Assembly: GCA_021777105.1 (NCBI GenBank)
Contig: JAIQZQ010000066.1
Location: 62,001 to 126,000, forward strand
DNA length: 64,000 nt
Source: Candidatus Anammoxibacter sp.
Lineage (GTDB): Bacteria > Planctomycetota > Brocadiia > Brocadiales > Anammoxibacteraceae
Reading direction: 5' to 3'
The position numbers and the translations under genes were made by a program. How positions within the stretch are numbered: position 1 is the first letter of the stretch; each line of letters begins with the position of its first letter. Shown one piece after another: positions 1-8,896 of this stretch. A model generated the notes under the pieces. The model did not search any database. It was not told the origin of the DNA and was given only the letters and a program-made list of their open reading frames with translations.

Positions 1-1528
1 TAAGATTTTCGTCCGAATTCATCAAGACGGCAATTTCGGATACCATACCCTTCTGGTAATAAACTTTCAAAGCAGGTATTTTCCAATCCCGATTATCTGC
101 AATATCTTTAGAGTAATTATTAATTAATTTTAAGGCATTATCATAACTTTCAATTTGTATACATAAATCAAGAGCGAATGTTAGAGCTTCCGGATCGCAC
201 TTTCTATCTGCCTTTTCTAAAACCGATATACAATGCTTTAAAGCCTGATCATATTTCATTTTATCGTTATAAACTTCTGCCAATTTCAGCTCAACATCAC
301 CACAATCTTTAGGGTATCGCCTCACATACTCCTCAGCAATCTGACATATTGTATCGTAAATGATGCCAAACGGGCTCACTATACTTGTAAAGAACTCAAT
401 GAAATTACCATATGTCCTATCGCTAAAGTTATTTGACAACTCCCATAATTTGCAAAATAATAGACATTTTTCATCTTGATTTTTGTTGCGTAGAAAATAG
501 AAATCAACAATTTTTTCAAAAGATCTAGGGTGCGGATAATTTAAGGCAAGCGTCTCTAACTGATACTCGACATAATGAGGCTCTTCAAGCATTTCCTTTG
601 AAGAAACCATACGATCAGCAACAGAGTCAATCTTATCTTCAAAGACTTTGGAAGGAATCATCTTTGCAAACAGTTTTAAATAATCACTTACCAAAGATTT
701 ATCTATAAAGTCTTCCTGATTCATCCTCAAAGACTCGGAAAGTTCAAGCTCCCTGTCCGAATGTAGAACCGCAATATCTTCTATATTCAATTGCTCTTCA
801 AGGTTTTCAGTGTTTTCATCCAGAAAGTCTTTAACACTTTTAATAATAGATTGCTCAACTTCTGCTTCAGCATCGCTATCAGGCAAAGGAATTCGTGTAA
901 GCGCAAAGTTAACTTCGACTGCTTTTTGTGTTTTTAAACGCGCCGTTTTTTGGATGCCACGCAGGATTTGCCTTGCGCCTTCAATGTTTTCGCGATTATT
1001 AACAATCAGGAACACAACCCTGTCAGGCAATATAGAGGTGCATACACCGCTCATTTCAGTGACGCCGGTGCGTGAATCAATCAGGAGATAGTCAGGTTTT
1101 AATGTTTCCTCGATTTTTTCCTTTAGCTCCAGAAAAAACGGAATCCCATCGCCGCCCTCCTTATAAAACAAATCGTGCCAATCAATTGCCGCCAATTTTT
1201 TCCAATACCCAGCGGACAGAATATTGCCGGCCGGTATCAATTGTATGTTGCCCTGATTTTCAGGCAAGTTGGCCGCATCCATAACTATTCCGTTAAATGA
1301 GTCAGGAGCTTTCCCGGTGGATGTAAATTCATGTATATAATCAACGATGCCTTCCTTGACCGGCGCGGGAAAGAATTCGGTTAATTTATATTGAACGCCG
1401 GGCGCTTCGAGATCAAAATCCAGGATGCATACTTTCTGCTCAAACCTTGACAAATATACAGCGATATTGGCCAGGGCCAGCGTGCGGCCTACCCCACCTT
1501 TGTAAGAATAAAACGTAATGGTTTCCAT
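1..1528 (-). CDS. KGGVGR-motif ParA/MinD-like ATPase with TPR-like C-terminal region (partial, 3' end outside window)
   Basis: The frame is open from an ATG at 1528 to the window edge (509 codons, no stop). The protein begins METITFYSYKGGVGRTLALA: a deviant Walker A of the ParA/MinD/SIMIBI class in which arginine replaces the usual second lysine (KGGVGK to KGGVGR). LDFDLEAPG (about residues 36-44) and LLIDSRTG are the following Asp motifs of the fold. Beyond about residue 250 the chain is helical, with TPR-like pairs such as ALKHCISVLEKADRK and ALTFALDLCIQIESYDNALKL. It is the last visible gene of a three-gene operon, starting 10 nt after the preceding stop. KGGVGR-variant ATPases are a recognised family of unknown role, often in accessory islands. 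Function here is unknown; a conflict or signalling role is inference only. Confidence 0.85.
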   Translation of the reverse strand, partial: METITFYSYKGGVGRTLALANIAVYLSRFEQKVCILDFDLEAPGVQYKLTEFFPAPVKEGIVDYIHEFTSTGKAPDSFNGIVMDAANLPENQGNIQLIPAGNILSAGYWKKLAAIDWHDLFYKEGGDGIPFFLELKEKIEETLKPDYLLIDSRTGVTEMSGVCTSILPDRVVFLIVNNRENIEGARQILRGIQKTARLKTQKAVEVNFALTRIPLPDSDAEAEVEQSIIKSVKDFLDENTENLEEQLNIEDIAVLHSDRELELSESLRMNQEDFIDKSLVSDYLKLFAKMIPSKVFEDKIDSVADRMVSSKEMLEEPHYVEYQLETLALNYPHPRSFEKIVDFYFLRNKNQDEKCLLFCKLWELSNNFSDRTYGNFIEFFTSIVSPFGIIYDTICQIAEEYVRRYPKDCGDVELKLAEVYNDKMKYDQALKHCISVLEKADRKCDPEALTFALDLCIQIESYDNALKLINNYSKDIADNRDWKIPALKVYYQKGMVSEIAVLMNSDENL

Positions 1529-1538
1529 AGTAGTTCTC

Positions 1539-2150
1539 TTAAGCCCCGATAGGCATTAACTGGCCGGATTGGCAAGTAGCGCTTCTTTTTTCCTCAATGG
1601 ATTCTACTGTGTATTTTTTTGCGGCATTTGGAAATTTTTCGCTTAACTCCACTGACAGTTTTTTTAACTCCAATAGCGAGTGTCTCTCATCCTTACATTT
1701 GCTGATTATGTCAATAGCGCGATTGTAAAGCAAAGGATCTTGATTAACTTTTTCTATGCGCAAAAGTTCAATAGTCAGAGATTCCGCAGCGTCAAAGCTG
1801 CGGTTAGGGATAAACTCATTCTCGATTTTGTCCAGATAATCGGTCAGAACATCTAAATTTGCAAATTGAAGCAGCTCTTTTAATTCATCAGTGTCCGGCA
1901 GGGTAATTCCTGTTTTTTCAATCTCGTCAGCATAAGTCTCTTTTAAAAAACGAACGGTTTCGGGAATTGATTTAAAAGATTTATCCAACTTGCGGAAATG
2001 ATACCGGCTGATTGCGGTTGCCAATTCATCATCCGAGGCTTCCACAAAGTCGTTAACGCGGTAAGGCGGTCTTAATAATCGCAATTTCTCATCGCATATG
2101 ACAAAAGCCCAGCCATCAAAAGGCGCAAGGGCGACCATTTTAATTCTCAT
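1539..2150 (-). CDS. Hypothetical protein, middle gene of KGGVGR ATPase operon
   Basis: I do not recognise this family. The product is about 203 residues, with a short N-terminal beta-rich stretch (MVALAPFDGWAFVICDEKLRLLRPPYR) followed by mostly charged helices. No signal peptide or membrane segment is seen. I chose the ATG at 2150 over the TTG at 2156 because a GGAG lies 8 nt upstream of the ATG. The start overlaps the stop of the upstream gene (2140-2142), which suggests translational coupling. The ATPase follows after 10 nt. The N-terminal piece reads like a small beta sensor or regulator module, but this is a guess. Confidence 0.7.
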   Translation of the reverse strand: MRIKMVALAPFDGWAFVICDEKLRLLRPPYRVNDFVEASDDELATAISRYHFRKLDKSFKSIPETVRFLKETYADEIEKTGITLPDTDELKELLQFANLDVLTDYLDKIENEFIPNRSFDAAESLTIELLRIEKVNQDPLLYNRAIDIISKCKDERHSLLELKKLSVELSEKFPNAAKKYTVESIEEKRSATCQSGQLMPIGA

Positions 2151-3018
2151 TAACAATCTCCGGGTTTATGTTTCTCTTTTTCAAATCGGCCAGAATATCT
2201 TTAAAAAAGTTTAAGCGATATCGTTCATAACGGCTTATCTTCTCATTTTTAAAAACCTTCATAAGCATATCTATATAAATTTCATTATAAAGCGCTTTTT
2301 TAATACGCACCGACGCTATATGATCATTTAAGATATTATCAATGGTAACCGCTTCAACATAATCTTCATTGCCACACAACATCAGTTCCCATTTACCGGA
2401 TTCATTAAGGTCGGGATGCGATTCATGCTTTATAGCCGCAAGCTTAGGCATGCATTCTTCGTTTGCCAGATCATATTTTAATTGATCAATTTCAACCTGT
2501 CCGTCTTTGACATAATTAAGCGCGCTATCCATTTTAATGAACGCAAGAGAGCTGTAATTCCTGACTTTATCTTTATCTATTATTACGCAATAGTGGCCAT
2601 ACTTGTCAATTCCGGAGCCGCCTATGTTCAGGGCAAGATATTTCAGTTTTTTACCGTCCTGAAACGTGGAATCAAATATTGTTCTGCGTTCAAAGAAAGT
2701 TCCCAAATGCGCTTTTATCGCGGCTTCTTTTTCACTATCTTTGTCCGCCGGATCAACCAATTCAATTTTAATCAATTCATCGGCCTGCTCTTCCTTCATA
2801 TCATAAACATTTTTAAAGCAACCCTTGTTTAGCCAGTCCGCAAGCGCAAAATCACTCACATTAGCGGAGATATTCCACCCATCATCAAGTTTTTTACAGA
2901 AATCATCTAATAAATCGGCTTCATCTTTACTCTTATTCTCTTTAATGCGTAGAAATTCTTCTCTAAGGAAATCAGAATTTTGCGCCGCCATTTCAAAAAG
3001 TTCTATTGTTTTATTCAT
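2140..3018 (-). CDS. Hypothetical protein, first gene of KGGVGR ATPase operon
   Basis: A 292-residue soluble protein I do not recognise. It is acidic and helical at the N terminus (about residues 1-90). A beta-rich central part contains YLALNIGGSGIDKYGHYCVIIDK (about 125-150), followed by another helical stretch. That centre resembles a small alpha/beta domain with a conserved-looking GxGxxxYGxY pattern. No catalytic motif is assignable. It leads a three-gene minus-strand operon ending in the KGGVGR ATPase, with overlapping or very short spacings, so the three products probably act together. No clear Shine-Dalgarno precedes the ATG. Confidence 0.7.
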   Translation of the reverse strand: MNKTIELFEMAAQNSDFLREEFLRIKENKSKDEADLLDDFCKKLDDGWNISANVSDFALADWLNKGCFKNVYDMKEEQADELIKIELVDPADKDSEKEAAIKAHLGTFFERRTIFDSTFQDGKKLKYLALNIGGSGIDKYGHYCVIIDKDKVRNYSSLAFIKMDSALNYVKDGQVEIDQLKYDLANEECMPKLAAIKHESHPDLNESGKWELMLCGNEDYVEAVTIDNILNDHIASVRIKKALYNEIYIDMLMKVFKNEKISRYERYRLNFFKDILADLKKRNINPEIVNEN

Positions 3019-3224
3019 CTGTTTACGTCAAACTTCAAAGCCCTTTGTGGCTCGTTACACACTTGTAAACTTATTATTTAAATATATCCGTACTTAATTT
3101 AGCGTTTTACACTCTTGTTGTCTATACTAAATTTTGCAAAGGACGCATGTCCGGCCATCTTTTAAAAAATATAAGCAGCAATGAAAATGGAATATTCATT
3201 AGTCTTAAAACTAAAAAAAAGCCG

Positions 3225-3258
3225 TTTTGCATAAAAGAACCTTTACTTTTATGCAAAA
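3225..3258. promoter_or_regulatory. 13-bp palindrome upstream of the DUF4143 ATPase gene (candidate operator)
   Basis: Perfect inverted repeat TTTTGCATAAAAG (3225-3237) / CTTTTATGCAAAA (3246-3258) with an 8-nt spacer, ending 56 nt before the ATG at 3315. A degenerate second pair follows at about 3261-3288 (GCATAAAAT ... ACTTTTCTGC). The repeated half-sites look more like an operator than a terminator: there is no GC-rich stem. Confidence 0.6.
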
Positions 3259-3314
3259 TACGCATAAAATAGGGCCTACTTTTCTGCAATTCCTTATTTT
3301 GGAAATTTATTGCT

Positions 3315-4643
3315 ATGATACGAAAAACGGACAAATTATTGCTTCACTGGAAAGGAAAGGCAACTCGCCGTCCATTGTTGGTGCGCGGAGCAAGGCAGGT
3401 CGGCAAATCCTATTCCATTTCATCTTTTGGGAAAAAACATTACGAAAACATAGTTGAGGTAAATTTTGAGGAAAAACCGGAGTACATTGATTGTTTTGAC
3501 AATTACGATGTGAAGGAAATAGTAAAAAAGATTTCCATTCTCTCCAATTCCGCCATCATTCCCGGCAAAACCCTGCTTTTTTTAGATGAAATTCAGGATT
3601 GCCCCAGAGCCATCGCTGCGTTGCGTTATTTTCATGAAAAACTCCCTGAACTCCATGTTATCGGCGCGGGTTCTTTAATGGAGTTTGCATTGAACTCTGA
3701 AGGCTTTCGAATGCCTGTGGGAAGGGTGGAGAGCCTTTTCATGCGCCCTCTGACCTTTGAAGAGTTTCTGGAAGTTTCAGGGAACCACAAATTTAAAGAG
3801 TGGATCGAAGAATTAGAGTTAGGCGACGCCATGCCGGATGCTTTTAAGAACAAACTTGAAACACTGCTTAAAACTTATTTGGTTTTAGGAGGGATGCCCG
3901 AAGTGTTAAAGGCATATCTTAAGGGCGTGGACATGGAGGAGTTGAAAAATCTACAGTCAGGATTAGTCCAAACCTACAAAGCTGATTTTGCGAAATATGC
4001 ATCTACGTCAAAGCACAAATACCTCAGCGAAGTGTTTTCATCCGCGCCTGGAATGGTAGGTTCACGATACAAATACTCTAATGTAAACCCACACTACCAA
4101 TCAAGGGATCTAAAAAACGCGCTTAGCCTCCTGGCGGACGCCCGTTGTTTATCCATCATCCGCCATTCCGGCGGCAATGGAATCCCTTTGGAAGCCGAGG
4201 CGAACAACAAAAAAATCAAAATCCTTTATCTTGATGTGGGATTGATGCAAAGAGCCCTGGGGCTGGATGCAAATATTATGATGAAAGAGGATGTATTGGC
4301 CGTCAATTCCGGCTCGGTCGCGGAGCAGTTTACCGGGCAGGAATTGTTGGCTGCTGGGGAAAGTTACGAAGAGAACAAACTCTTTTTTTGGGCTCGAGAC
4401 AAAAAAGGGAGCAATGCCGAAGTGGACTACCTGATTTCCATGGGTAACAAAGTCCTCCCAGTGGAAGTAAAGGCAGGCAAAACAGGAACCTTGAAAAGCA
4501 TGAGACTCTTTTTAAATGAACGCCCTGAAAGCGGCCCGGGTATCCGTTTTTCCATGCATGAATTCTCATTCCATCAGGGAATACTCTCAATTCCACTCTA
4601 TTTGGCCGGACAATACAAACGGCTTGTGGAATCAGTCATATAA
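3315..4643 (+). CDS. AAA ATPase with C-terminal DUF4143 domain
   Basis: A 442-residue ATPase of the AAA_14/DUF4143 type. Walker A is GARQVGKS (about residues 25-32), Walker B is LLFLDEIQDCP (about 87-97), and GAGSLMEF is the sensor strand that follows. The C-terminal DUF4143 part contains AEVDYLI...VLPVEVKAG (about 375-395), a PD-(D/E)xK-like arrangement of D and ExK. Length is normal for the family. Members are common, mobile and poorly understood. It is transcribed toward a second DUF4143 gene; the two stops are 33 nt apart. The upstream palindrome may be its operator. Confidence 0.88.
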   Translation: MIRKTDKLLLHWKGKATRRPLLVRGARQVGKSYSISSFGKKHYENIVEVNFEEKPEYIDCFDNYDVKEIVKKISILSNSAIIPGKTLLFLDEIQDCPRAIAALRYFHEKLPELHVIGAGSLMEFALNSEGFRMPVGRVESLFMRPLTFEEFLEVSGNHKFKEWIEELELGDAMPDAFKNKLETLLKTYLVLGGMPEVLKAYLKGVDMEELKNLQSGLVQTYKADFAKYASTSKHKYLSEVFSSAPGMVGSRYKYSNVNPHYQSRDLKNALSLLADARCLSIIRHSGGNGIPLEAEANNKKIKILYLDVGLMQRALGLDANIMMKEDVLAVNSGSVAEQFTGQELLAAGESYEENKLFFWARDKKGSNAEVDYLISMGNKVLPVEVKAGKTGTLKSMRLFLNERPESGPGIRFSMHEFSFHQGILSIPLYLAGQYKRLVESVI

Positions 4644-4676
4644 GAAAGCGGTTCTGGAACAAACGCAAAAAAAAAA

Positions 4677-5906
4677 TTAGACAGATAATATGTTTTTCCA
4701 GCCAAAGTTCTTAATTTCGCCTTTTACAATGAAATTGTCTTCACTGCGTGAAATTATGGAAGCGTTTTTAATTGTCGAGCCTAAATCTTTCATTATTGCG
4801 GTCAATGATGTGGCGTGTTTTGAAGTTATAGTCATAGAGCTTTTAATCTCAAATATGTTCAAGACGCCATCAAGTTCAATCAACAAATCAACCTCTAAAC
4901 CATCCCTTGATTTTAAATAATACATTGAAGGCCGTATTCCGGAGTGCAGGAATCGTTTAAAAAAATCACAGATGACCATTGTCTCGAATACAGCTCCAAA
5001 ACTGACTCCGTTAATTAAAGCTGTTGACTCGTTAATACCCAATAAGTATGTGCATAAAGCAGTGTCGTTGAAATACAGTTTCGGGCTTTTGACTATTCGT
5101 TTTCCTATATTTTTATAATAAGGGTAAAGGAGGTATACCTGATAACATGTCTCCAGATAAGAAAGCCACCTTTTCGCCGTTGGGACACTTATACCTATGT
5201 CTCGGGCCATTTCAGACAGGTTAAGAATTTGCCCTGTTCTGGCTGCGCAAGACAGTAAAAATCTTTCAAATTGGTTAAGGTCGCCTATATTTCCAAGATT
5301 ACGAACATCTCTTTCCAAATAAGTTGTAATGTATGAACCGCACCAAAGTTGCCGATCAACATTTTTGTTTGAAACTATTTCAGGATAAAATCCCCTTAGC
5401 ATAACTTCGCTCAACGAGGTTCGATTTTTAAATTCTAAACCCAAGTCTATTTTTTTTAACCAGTCTGATATATTTAAAACGTTCTCGGCGTTGTCAAAAC
5501 GTTCTGAAATAGAAAAAGGCAAAAGTGAAAGTATTGCAGCTCGCCCTGCTAAAGATTGAGACACGTTTTGCATTAACGCAAAATTCTGAGAACCTGTCAA
5601 CAACCACTGCCCAGGTTTCCGATTTTCATCAATTTTTGTTTTTACATAAGATAATAATTCCGGCGCATATTGAATTTCATCAATAATAAGAGGAGACTGG
5701 TATTGATTCAAAAAACCTTTTGGGTCGTCTTTTGCGCGTAAACGTATATCAGGATCCTCTAAACTTGCAAATTTATAACCTTTTGAGAAAAGCATCTTGA
5801 AAAGCGTTGTTTTGCCGGACTGACGCGGCCCGGTTAAAACAACCGCCGGAAATGTTCGCGCTGCTTTTAAAATTGTTTTTTTTAATACCCGTTCCTTAAA
5901 CTTCAT
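4677..5906 (-). CDS. AAA ATPase with C-terminal DUF4143 domain (second, divergent copy)
   Basis: A 409-residue protein with Walker A TGPRQSGKTTL (about residues 26-36), Walker B SPLIIDEIQYAPEL (about 73-86) and sensor LTGSQNF. A winged-helix-like segment, LNLSEMARDIGISVPTAKRWLSYLE, lies near residue 230. The C-terminal DUF4143 region contains LEVDLLIELDGVLNIFEIKSS, again a D...ExK nuclease-like pattern. Sequence identity with the neighbouring 3315-4643 protein looks low outside the motifs, so these are separate family members and not a recent duplication. The ATG lies 12 nt downstream (on the minus strand) of a large palindrome. Confidence 0.88.
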   Translation of the reverse strand: MKFKERVLKKTILKAARTFPAVVLTGPRQSGKTTLFKMLFSKGYKFASLEDPDIRLRAKDDPKGFLNQYQSPLIIDEIQYAPELLSYVKTKIDENRKPGQWLLTGSQNFALMQNVSQSLAGRAAILSLLPFSISERFDNAENVLNISDWLKKIDLGLEFKNRTSLSEVMLRGFYPEIVSNKNVDRQLWCGSYITTYLERDVRNLGNIGDLNQFERFLLSCAARTGQILNLSEMARDIGISVPTAKRWLSYLETCYQVYLLYPYYKNIGKRIVKSPKLYFNDTALCTYLLGINESTALINGVSFGAVFETMVICDFFKRFLHSGIRPSMYYLKSRDGLEVDLLIELDGVLNIFEIKSSMTITSKHATSLTAIMKDLGSTIKNASIISRSEDNFIVKGEIKNFGWKNILSV

Positions 5907-5917
5907 ATAAACATTAT

Positions 5918-5958
5918 AACCCTGAATATTTAATATACAATATTAAATATTCAGGGTT
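5918..5958. promoter_or_regulatory. 18-bp perfect palindrome at the 5' end of the minus-strand DUF4143 gene
   Basis: Arms AACCCTGAATATTTAATA (5918-5935) and TATTAAATATTCAGGGTT (5941-5958) are perfect reverse complements around a 5-nt loop TACAA. The element sits 12 bp before the ATG at 5906, within the probable promoter or leader. It could be an autoregulatory operator or an mRNA hairpin. It is too AT-rich for an intrinsic terminator and lacks a U-tract specific to one strand. Confidence 0.7.
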
Positions 5959-6201
5959 TAATTAATTGCTCAAATTCTCTACAATAAGACCAACAACGTA
6001 ATTTGTTAAGGCAAGGCGTCGCCTCTTCCTAATAATCTAGTCGCTAAACTTGCAAAAATAACAAAAAGAAGAGGTTTTAATCTTGCCAATATGTCGAATC
6101 TGATTATAATTATGACTAAATTTAACCGGCGCATTGTTGTAAAATGCCGTCTCGGGTATGCATGTTTGCTTTTTGAGTTGTCTTATGTTGGAGTAAAATG
6201 A

Positions 6202-8541
6202 ATGACCATTACAGACGTTGAAAAACAAAACACATCGAATTCAGATGTTATAAAAGTGTTGTTGATTGGAGATTCTCAGTTTCAAAGCTCGCTGATCTCA
6301 AAAATGTTGAGCTGCGAGAGCGGCTTTGTGTTTAAATTCTGCCAAATAACAACCGACCCCGCCCTTGCGGTTGCCACGGCTGATAAATTTGCGGCAACCA
6401 TCATACTCATTAATTTGAATATGGCAAATGTTAATGGGTTTGATTTGTTAAGGCTTTACAGGAAAACCGAGTCCACGGCTAATGTGCCTATATTGATCTT
6501 GTCGTCGAAAGACGACGCTGAAACAAAGGCCACTGCTTTTACTCTGGGGGCGAATGACTACATTGTTAAAACAGACGACAAGGTTGAATTTGTCGCCAGG
6601 ATAAGGAACCATGCGCAGAGATATAATAATGCAAAGGACAGCATGCCTGCTTCGCTGCATAGCATGGAGCAGACTAAACACTCTATAAAAGTCCTTATGG
6701 TTGACGACGCTAAAATGTCGGTCAAGGTTATAGAGTCGGTTTTAGCGCGGGAAGACAATATTACATTCCAGTTTTTTCACGATCCGGACGAGGCCGTTAA
6801 ATTCGCGGATGAATTCCTGCCTACGGTAATTCTGATGCCGCAGGTTGTGGGCAATTTTAGCGGCATTGACATGCTAAAACTGTTTCGTGAAAACTCGTCC
6901 ACAAGCGATGTCCCTATAATAATACTTTCAAGTTCCAACAAAACAGAACAAAAGGTTATGTTATTCGCGGCCGGCGCAAATGATTATGTTATTAAATCCA
7001 ACAATTTTACAGAGCTTGTTTCGCGCATACGATCGCATTCCAGCGAATACTTCAGCCGGTTAAAATCAAAAATAGATGTTTTCACTTCCATAGAGGAGAG
7101 CCGGGATATTAAGGTATTTATGGTTGACGATTCCAAAATGTACTGCACTGTTATGGGCAAATTCCTGGCGGACGAAGAGAACGTTGAGCTTTTGTGCTGC
7201 TCTGACGCGGAAAAAGCCACGCAAACGGCAAAGAAGTTTTCGCCCACAGTGATCCTGCAGGATTTGAACATGCCCAAGATTGACGGTTTTGATTTGTTGC
7301 GGCATTACCGGGAAGAGCCGGCCACCCGCGAGATTCCAGTCATTGTGCTCTCCGCCACAAGCGATCCCGCTATAAAAGCAAAAGCCTTTACCCTTGGGGC
7401 GAATGATTTTATGGAAAAGAAGGCTGACAAAGTCGAGCTTATGAGCCGTATTGAATACCACACTAAAGCGTATAACAATGCTTCAAAAGTAAATGTGTTT
7501 ATTGAAAAACTGCTGGAATCGCAAAAAAAGATGGAGATCCAGCGAAACTTTATTCGCAAGACTTTTGGGCGGTACATTTCAGACGCGATAGTTGACAGGA
7601 TACTTGAATCGCCCGACGGCCTTGAACTTGGCGGCGAGAAGAGGGATGTAACGATTATGATGACCGATTTAAGGGGTTTTACGCGCATCAGCGAGCGGCT
7701 TGCCCCGGAACAGGTTATTAAAATAATCAATAATTACCTGAGCATTATGACGGAAATCCTCATGAAATTCGGCGGCACTATTGATGAATTTATTGGAGAC
7801 GCAATTTTAGCGATATTTGGGGCGCCGATATACCGCAAAAATCACGCAAAGATAGCCCTTATATGCGCAATGGAGATGCAAATCGCCATGAAAACTGTAA
7901 ATGAGATGAACAGGAAAGACGGGCTTCCTGATGTTGAAATGGGCATAGGCCTGAACACCGGCGAGGTGGTGGTCGGCAATATCGGCAGCGAAAAGCGGAC
8001 GAAATATGGAGTTGTGGGCAAAAATGTAAACCTTACTTCAAGGATTGAGTCGTATACAACCGGCAACCAGATATTTATTTCAGAAAGCTGCAAGGAGATG
8101 ACGAATGAGATCGTCAAAATAAGGGGCGAGATGACGGTAGAGCCAAAGGGAGTTATTGAGCCTATTATTATTTATGACGTGCATGGGATTGGCGGCGATT
8201 ACAATCTATTTCTGGAAGAAGATGAGCAGCTGTTTCAACCATTGGTCTATCCAATAGCGGTTAATATAGCCACTTTTGAGGGTAAATCCAAAAGCAAGGA
8301 TCTCTATGCCGGCAAAATATTAAAACTGTCTCAGAAAGGCGCGATAGTCTCTTCAAACCTTAAGCTTAAGCCGTTTACAAATATAAATTTAACATTGGCT
8401 GATGACGGCGATCAGGAGATTGACGGCGAGATTTTTGCAAAAGTCCTGAAAAACATTGATGAGGAAGAAGATTTTACTGTTGAGGCCAGGTTCACTTATG
8501 TAGATAAACAGGTTAAGACGCACTTTGAGGAGATGCTATAG
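6202..8541 (+). CDS. Triple receiver-domain class III nucleotide cyclase with PilZ-like C terminus
   Basis: A 779-residue cytoplasmic signalling protein. Three receiver domains lie at about residues 18-130, 157-275 and 300-415. Only the third keeps the phospho-acceptor Asp (ILQDLNMPKIDG); the first has Asn (ILINLNMAN) and the second Pro (ILMPQVV). A short coiled coil (about 425-455) leads into a class III adenylate/guanylate cyclase domain (about 457-650). That domain has metal-binding Asp in MMTDLRGFT and IGDAILAIFG, and the catalytic VGKNVNLTSR segment. About 680-779 resembles PilZ, which binds cyclic di-GMP in other proteins, but the RxxxR and D/NxSxxG signatures are degenerate. It likely makes cAMP or cGMP under phosphorelay control. 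Confidence 0.9.
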   Translation: MTITDVEKQNTSNSDVIKVLLIGDSQFQSSLISKMLSCESGFVFKFCQITTDPALAVATADKFAATIILINLNMANVNGFDLLRLYRKTESTANVPILILSSKDDAETKATAFTLGANDYIVKTDDKVEFVARIRNHAQRYNNAKDSMPASLHSMEQTKHSIKVLMVDDAKMSVKVIESVLAREDNITFQFFHDPDEAVKFADEFLPTVILMPQVVGNFSGIDMLKLFRENSSTSDVPIIILSSSNKTEQKVMLFAAGANDYVIKSNNFTELVSRIRSHSSEYFSRLKSKIDVFTSIEESRDIKVFMVDDSKMYCTVMGKFLADEENVELLCCSDAEKATQTAKKFSPTVILQDLNMPKIDGFDLLRHYREEPATREIPVIVLSATSDPAIKAKAFTLGANDFMEKKADKVELMSRIEYHTKAYNNASKVNVFIEKLLESQKKMEIQRNFIRKTFGRYISDAIVDRILESPDGLELGGEKRDVTIMMTDLRGFTRISERLAPEQVIKIINNYLSIMTEILMKFGGTIDEFIGDAILAIFGAPIYRKNHAKIALICAMEMQIAMKTVNEMNRKDGLPDVEMGIGLNTGEVVVGNIGSEKRTKYGVVGKNVNLTSRIESYTTGNQIFISESCKEMTNEIVKIRGEMTVEPKGVIEPIIIYDVHGIGGDYNLFLEEDEQLFQPLVYPIAVNIATFEGKSKSKDLYAGKILKLSQKGAIVSSNLKLKPFTNINLTLADDGDQEIDGEIFAKVLKNIDEEEDFTVEARFTYVDKQVKTHFEEML

Positions 8542-8896
8542 CGCGGAAAACAAATGGCTTTTATCTGTGAAATCTGTGATTTGCTTTTGTTTTTTTAATT
8601 TGATGTTTGGTTTTGTGCCTCTACCCAACCTACAATGTGTAATCCGTGGTTTGATTTTAATTTCGCTTTTTTTTGTGTATTTTCGTGTCCTTCCGTGGAC
8701 GCGCTTTTGATTTTGCTCTTTCTGTGAAATCTGTGGTTCGCTTTTGCTTTTAATCTGTGAAATCTGTGGTTTGCTTTTGATTTTGCTTTTACCGATAACT
8801 GATGACCAATTACCACTTACTTGCTTTATAATCTGTGGTAGCTTTTTGTTTACTTGCCTGGATTTAGTTTAACAATTAATAAACAAAGGAAATATT
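8542..8896. repeat. Intergenic dispersed repeats of the CTGTGAAATCTGTGG type
   Basis: The gap holds several imperfect copies of a T-rich phrase around CTGTGAAATCTGTGGTT and GCTTTTGATTTTGC, plus one CCTACCCAACCTACAATG phrase. The same words recur at 11939-12447 (opposite orientation), 12814-13095, inside the transposase wreck near 37490-37560, at 59200-59690 and at 60700-61290. No gene is supported. Confidence 0.75.
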
